In this document: positions 5,512 through 8,329 of the stretch, one piece after another
How the letters are laid out: the number at the start of each line of letters is the position of its first letter
How positions within the stretch are numbered: position 1 is the first letter of the stretch
The notes under the pieces: model-generated
Database searches by the model: none
Told to the model about the DNA's origin: nothing
Seen by the model: the letters and a program-made list of their open reading frames with translations, nothing else
Translations under genes and position numbers: made by a program
Origin: Pseudomonadota bacterium
Lineage (GTDB): Bacteria; Pseudomonadota; Alphaproteobacteria; Rhizobiales; Xanthobacteraceae
Length of the DNA stretch: 8,329 nucleotides
Direction of reading: 5' to 3'
NCBI GenBank assembly: GCA_023387555.1
Contig: JAEWHY010000562.1
Coordinates: forward strand, 1 to 8,329

Positions 5512-6234
5512 ATGCAACGTGTCGTGCCTGCGCTGATGGGCGTCGTGATGGCGTCGGCTGGCTTCACGATGACCGCGCGCGCGGCCGACTTCCCGCAGAT
5601 CGATCCGCCCGCGCTGCGGCCGGGTTTCTACAACTGGACCGGATTCTATGTCGGCGGCCAGGGCGGCTATGGTTGGGGCAGCTTCGACGTCAATCCGCGC
5701 GGCTCCGACATCGACGGCTGGTTCGCGGGCGGGCAGGCCGGCTTCAACTGGCAGAACGGTCGATCGCCCTGGGTCCTCGGCGTCGAGATCGATTCCGCCT
5801 TTGCCAGCATCGAGCGCAGCGTCGAGCATCTCCATGGCTATGCGTTCGGCAGTGCCTTCAGCAAGGTCGATTACTTTGGAACCGCGCGCCTGCGCGTCGG
5901 TTACGCGGCCGATCGCGGAATGGTTTATGGCACCGGCGGCGTCGCCTGGGCGCACAATCAGCTGAGCCTTTTCACCGATCCGAATTATGTCGGCCCGATC
6001 ACGTCCAGCGCCAACACGCATGTCGGCTTCGCGCTGGGCGCCGGCTTCGAATGGGCGCTGTCGCGCAACTGGACGATGAAGTTCGAATATCTCTACAACG
6101 ATTTCGGCTCCGCCAATTATCTGACGGGAAAGACCTCGGGTGGCGTCAATGCCGACCTCAGCTTCGGGACAGGGCGCGTTGGGCTGAACTACATGTTCGA
6201 CTGGGCCCGCCCCTATGCCGGACCGAAATTCTGA
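5512..6234 (+). CDS. Small outer-membrane beta-barrel protein (Omp25/31-type porin family)
   Basis: A 240-residue exported protein expected to form an eight-stranded barrel in the outer membrane. Residues 1-24 are a signal peptide with a hydrophobic core (PALMGVVMASAGF) and a TARA-A or ARAA-D cleavage site. The mature part opens with the hallmark NWTGFYVGGQGGYGWG (41-56) of rhizobial Omp25/31/RopB-like proteins. Alternating polar and aromatic beta-strands follow: GWFAGGQAGFNWQ, WVLGVEIDSAF, YFGTARLRVGYA, GMVYGTGGVAWA, HVGFALGAGFEWAL, WTMKFEYLYNDFG, and VGLNYMFDW. The chain ends in the C-terminal Phe typical of outer-membrane proteins recognised by the BAM machinery. ATG 5512 has GGGAG seven bases upstream and leads straight into the signal peptide. 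Such proteins serve envelope integrity and weak permeability; the precise role is unknown. It is monocistronic, with a long leader region and a convergent neighbour. Confidence 0.92.
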   Translation: MQRVVPALMGVVMASAGFTMTARAADFPQIDPPALRPGFYNWTGFYVGGQGGYGWGSFDVNPRGSDIDGWFAGGQAGFNWQNGRSPWVLGVEIDSAFASIERSVEHLHGYAFGSAFSKVDYFGTARLRVGYAADRGMVYGTGGVAWAHNQLSLFTDPNYVGPITSSANTHVGFALGAGFEWALSRNWTMKFEYLYNDFGSANYLTGKTSGGVNADLSFGTGRVGLNYMFDWARPYAGPKF

Positions 6235-6295
6235 TCGCTGAGTCACGTTTCGCTCCCGACCGGCAGCGCATTGATCGGCCAGTCGTATTGAATCG

Positions 6296-6326
6296 TCGCT
6301 CGCCGCACACAGGAGCGGCGGAGCGA
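6296..6326. terminator. Hairpin between two convergent genes, possible bidirectional terminator
   Basis: TCGCTCGCCGC (6296-6306) pairs with GCGGCGGAGCGA (6315-6326) over 11 base pairs with a single bulged base and the loop ACACAGGA. It sits between the porin stop (6234) and the stop of the minus-strand Sel1 gene (6379), where a shared terminator is expected. No clear U-tract follows on either strand, so its strength as an intrinsic terminator is uncertain. Confidence 0.45.
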
Positions 6327-6378
6327 TCAATCAACTCAAACCGGATGAGATGAGCGCTGCGACGGCGATCGCGCGGCG

Positions 6379-8329
6379 TCAGGATGCGCCTCGCGCGAAG
6401 ATGCCGGACCGGGGCTTGCGGTTGTCCTCGGTCGCACGATCCCAGCCGCCGGCGGGAGCGGCGACCGTTACGGCCTCATTGGGCTGCTGCTGCGGCACGA
6501 AGCTCCGCACTGCGGTCTGGGCCGCGGCGAAAGCGCCGGGCTCGAGCTTGCGGCCGATCTCGTCGCGGTGTCGCGCCGCCTCGCGATCGCCCTGCAGCGC
6601 CGCGAGCGCAAACCACTTGTAGGCTTCCTGGTGGTTCTGGTCGATGCCGACCCCGCGCATCATGAGGATGGCGAGGTTGTACTGGCTGTCCGCGATCCCG
6701 CGGTCCGCAGCGCGCTGAAACCAGCGGACGGCGGTCTTGTAATCGCGTCGTCCATCGACCCCCTCCGCGTGCAGGACGGCGAGGTTGTGCATCGCCTTTG
6801 CGTTGCCCTTTTCCGCGGCGGCCAGATAATGCGTGCGTGCCAGCTTGAGGTCCTTCTCCACGCCGAGTCCCTTCTCGTACAGGCTGCCGATCCACAGATG
6901 CGCCGGGATGATTCCGGATTTGGCGGCCCGCTTGAGCCAGCGCATGCCTTCCTCGGCGTTCGCAGCGGCGGATTTGCCTTCGACCAGTCTGACGCCGACC
7001 TCGTATTCCGCTGACGGCTTGCCCTTCATGGCGTCGGCGCGCAGAGCCGCCGGAAGGGTGCCTGGCAGCGGCATCGCCGGTTCCATCGCGGTCTCGGGCG
7101 AGCCGGCTGGCATCGTCACGGGGCGTCCGATCACGCCGCTGTTGTCCTGATCGCCGATCGCCGACGCGGATTGCTGAACGGGGCGTTCCGGCGCGGCGAG
7201 CGCATGATCGGGCGCCTGCGAGCGGATCAGGTCCGGCACCTCCAACTCGGCCCGCTCGGGACGCGCAATGCTGCCGGTGTGCTCCTGCGGCGCTGCCGGC
7301 TGGGACGCGTCGGCCTTTGCGATGGTCGGCAGCGGAGCGTCCGTCAGCTGCACCGAAACGCGGGCGGCTACGACCGCGAGGATGATGACCATCGCGCCAA
7401 AGATCAGCGGCCTTACCGGGATCACGATCGAGCGGCTCGGCAGCTCCGGCTCGACATAGACCGTTTCAAGCGGATGCGGCGTGTGATTCCGCAGCGGCGC
7501 TTTCGCGAATTCGGGTTCGTATTCGTTCGCGAAGTCGGCCAGCCGACCGTCCGCGCGCGGATAGCCTGAGAGAATCGGGCGCTGGATCGGCTGTCCACCC
7601 GATCCCGGCATGGCGTTGCGCGGATTCTTCAGATTGCCTGCGAGCTGTGCGACCAGTTCGGACAGCGTCGCGTGCGCCATTTCCAGCGCGTCCTGTGCGC
7701 TCCGGTCCGCGCCCAGGCGATCGTCCTCCGGCTTGCGATCATCAGAAGGCTGTGCGCCGTTCTGAAGCGCATCGAGTCGCAGGTTGATCTCGCGCAGGCT
7801 GTGTTCGATCGAAGTGGGCTCGGCGCTCGGCTGCACCGGCGCTGGCTGTTCCACGCTGCTGCCGACAAACGCGGTGATGTGCTGAAGTTTGTCCGTCAGG
7901 CCGCGGACCTTGTTGGACAGCGCGCCAAGCGTGTCGTGCGCCTTGGCCAGTCCGGCGATGTTGCGTAGCGCCCCGATGACGGTTTCGACCTGGGCGGTCG
8001 CAGCACCGTCTTGCGGGTGATCGAGGCGCTCGCCCAGCGCCCCTATCGCCGCCTTGAAGACAGCCACAGTCTCGATCGGCTTCAACTGGTGAAGAACCGA
8101 CTGAACCTCGTGCAATCCTTGTTCGATCGGCGCGAGAAGGCGCGGGTCCATGCCCGAGCTGCGGCTGGCGTCGAGCCGTTCGGTCAGGGTCCGGATATCG
8201 GCATCGAGCTCTTCGATTTGCCGAAGTGGCAGCGCCCGCACCAGTGGCGCGACGATCTCCTCGAGTGTCTGTTGCGGACGCTGGCGGGTCATGACTGGGG
8301 CGCCGCAGCGTTCCCGCATGGTCTGGATC
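6379..8329 (-). CDS. PodJ-like single-pass membrane protein with Sel1 repeats, N-terminus beyond the window
   Basis: The minus-strand frame stops with TGA at 6379-6381 and is still open at the right edge (ATC-CAG-ACC before ATG 8319). The protein is therefore probably longer at its N-terminus, and the 646 residues from ATG 8319 are a minimum. Residue numbers count from that ATG. Residues 15-230 are helical, coiled-coil-like and cytoplasmic (LTERLDASR, LDALQNG, LRNIAGLAKAHDTLGAL). A Pro-rich linker reaches the single membrane segment at about 299-325 (PLIFGAMVIILAVVAA), with Arg-rich residues on its N-terminal side. A Pro/Ala/Gln-rich periplasmic linker follows (330-432). Four Sel1 repeats occupy about 436-578 (EEGMRWLKRAAKSGI, YEKGLGVEKD, YLAAAEKGNAKAMHNLAVL, AYKWFALAALQGD). 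A short tail ends in FARGAS. The order coiled coil, membrane helix, periplasmic Sel1 matches PodJ, the Caulobacter polarity and pole-development factor, but no peptidoglycan-binding domain follows the repeats. A polar scaffold role is inference; a generic Sel1 envelope protein is the alternative. Confidence 0.88.
   Translation of the reverse strand, partial: IQTMRERCGAPVMTRQRPQQTLEEIVAPLVRALPLRQIEELDADIRTLTERLDASRSSGMDPRLLAPIEQGLHEVQSVLHQLKPIETVAVFKAAIGALGERLDHPQDGAATAQVETVIGALRNIAGLAKAHDTLGALSNKVRGLTDKLQHITAFVGSSVEQPAPVQPSAEPTSIEHSLREINLRLDALQNGAQPSDDRKPEDDRLGADRSAQDALEMAHATLSELVAQLAGNLKNPRNAMPGSGGQPIQRPILSGYPRADGRLADFANEYEPEFAKAPLRNHTPHPLETVYVEPELPSRSIVIPVRPLIFGAMVIILAVVAARVSVQLTDAPLPTIAKADASQPAAPQEHTGSIARPERAELEVPDLIRSQAPDHALAAPERPVQQSASAIGDQDNSGVIGRPVTMPAGSPETAMEPAMPLPGTLPAALRADAMKGKPSAEYEVGVRLVEGKSAAANAEEGMRWLKRAAKSGIIPAHLWIGSLYEKGLGVEKDLKLARTHYLAAAEKGNAKAMHNLAVLHAEGVDGRRDYKTAVRWFQRAADRGIADSQYNLAILMMRGVGIDQNHQEAYKWFALAALQGDREAARHRDEIGRKLEPGAFAAAQTAVRSFVPQQQPNEAVTVAAPAGGWDRATEDNRKPRSGIFARGAS
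6586..7014 (-). repeat. Four tandem Sel1 repeats (within the PodJ-like CDS)
   Basis: Four units of 35-36 residues start at about residues 436, 471, 507 and 543 of the protein. Each has the Sel1 pattern of a small residue and Leu in helix A, a G-x-G or similar turn (KGLGVEKD, EGVDGRRD, RGVGIDQN), then an aromatic or Ala-rich helix B (RWLKRAAKSG, THYLAAAEKG, RWFQRAADRG, KWFALAALQG). The first unit is the most degenerate, with KSAAANAE at the turn. Such repeats form a protein-binding solenoid, here placed in the periplasm. Confidence 0.85.

Noticed and set aside
5422..6330. A 302-codon minus-strand frame opposite the porin
   Set aside because: Antisense shadow of the porin gene with no recognisable domain and no plausible start signal.
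5469..6353. A 294-codon plus-strand frame overlapping the porin
   Set aside because: It is Arg-rich low-complexity translation in another frame of the porin, which has a signal peptide and beta-barrel pattern. It has no ribosome binding site or motif.
1..8329. CRISPR array, insertion sequence, integrase, phage or toxin-antitoxin genes
   Set aside because: No spaced direct repeats, transposase or recombinase motifs, terminal inverted repeats or paired small genes were found on either strand.

Overview
The window is GC-rich alphaproteobacterial DNA. It looks like a Hyphomicrobiales member near the Bradyrhizobium/Rhodopseudomonas/Afipia group. This rests on codon use, the Omp25/31-type small porin, the PodJ-like Sel1 protein and the protein sequences themselves. 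It is a by-eye inference, not a search result. There is no sign of a phage, transposon, CRISPR array or toxin-antitoxin pair.

Layout, left to right. (1) Positions 1-3668 form a tightly packed plus-strand operon. It runs from the 3' end of an upstream gene (probably the C-terminus of a DUF3141 protein), through a stand-alone phosphate acetyl/butyryltransferase and an acetate/propionate-type kinase, to a divergent FabI-type enoyl reductase and a small 149-residue coiled-coil protein of unknown function. Pta and ackA overlap or nearly touch (GTGA). AckA and fabI overlap by four bases (ATGA) behind a perfect AGGAGG. The last gene follows after 25 bases. (2) A non-coding gap of about 170 bases carries a perfect 12-bp inverted repeat. 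A family III (CaiB/BaiF) CoA-transferase gene follows, probably starting at TTG 3838. (3) A hairpin separates that gene from a convergent, intact tRNA-Arg(CCG) on the minus strand, which has its own good promoter. (4) About 320 bases without a gene lie between the divergent tRNA and a small outer-membrane beta-barrel protein. They hold the tRNA promoter, a nested hairpin, an AT-rich dyad and a GC palindrome. (5) A hairpin separates the porin from a convergent, edge-truncated, single-pass membrane protein with four periplasmic Sel1 repeats, similar in layout to PodJ.

How the genes work together. Pta and AckA interconvert acyl-CoA, acyl-phosphate and acid plus ATP. FabI reduces trans-2-enoyl thioesters, and the CoA-transferase moves CoA between acids. 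The left half is therefore an acyl-thioester module, plausibly for short-chain acyl-CoA or polyhydroxyalkanoate-linked overflow. The right half is envelope biology and appears unrelated. The most interesting points are the translational coupling of fabI to pta-ackA, the unusual residues in that FabI, the small protein encoded behind it, and the 12-bp palindrome before the CoA-transferase gene. I see no clearly new biological system here.
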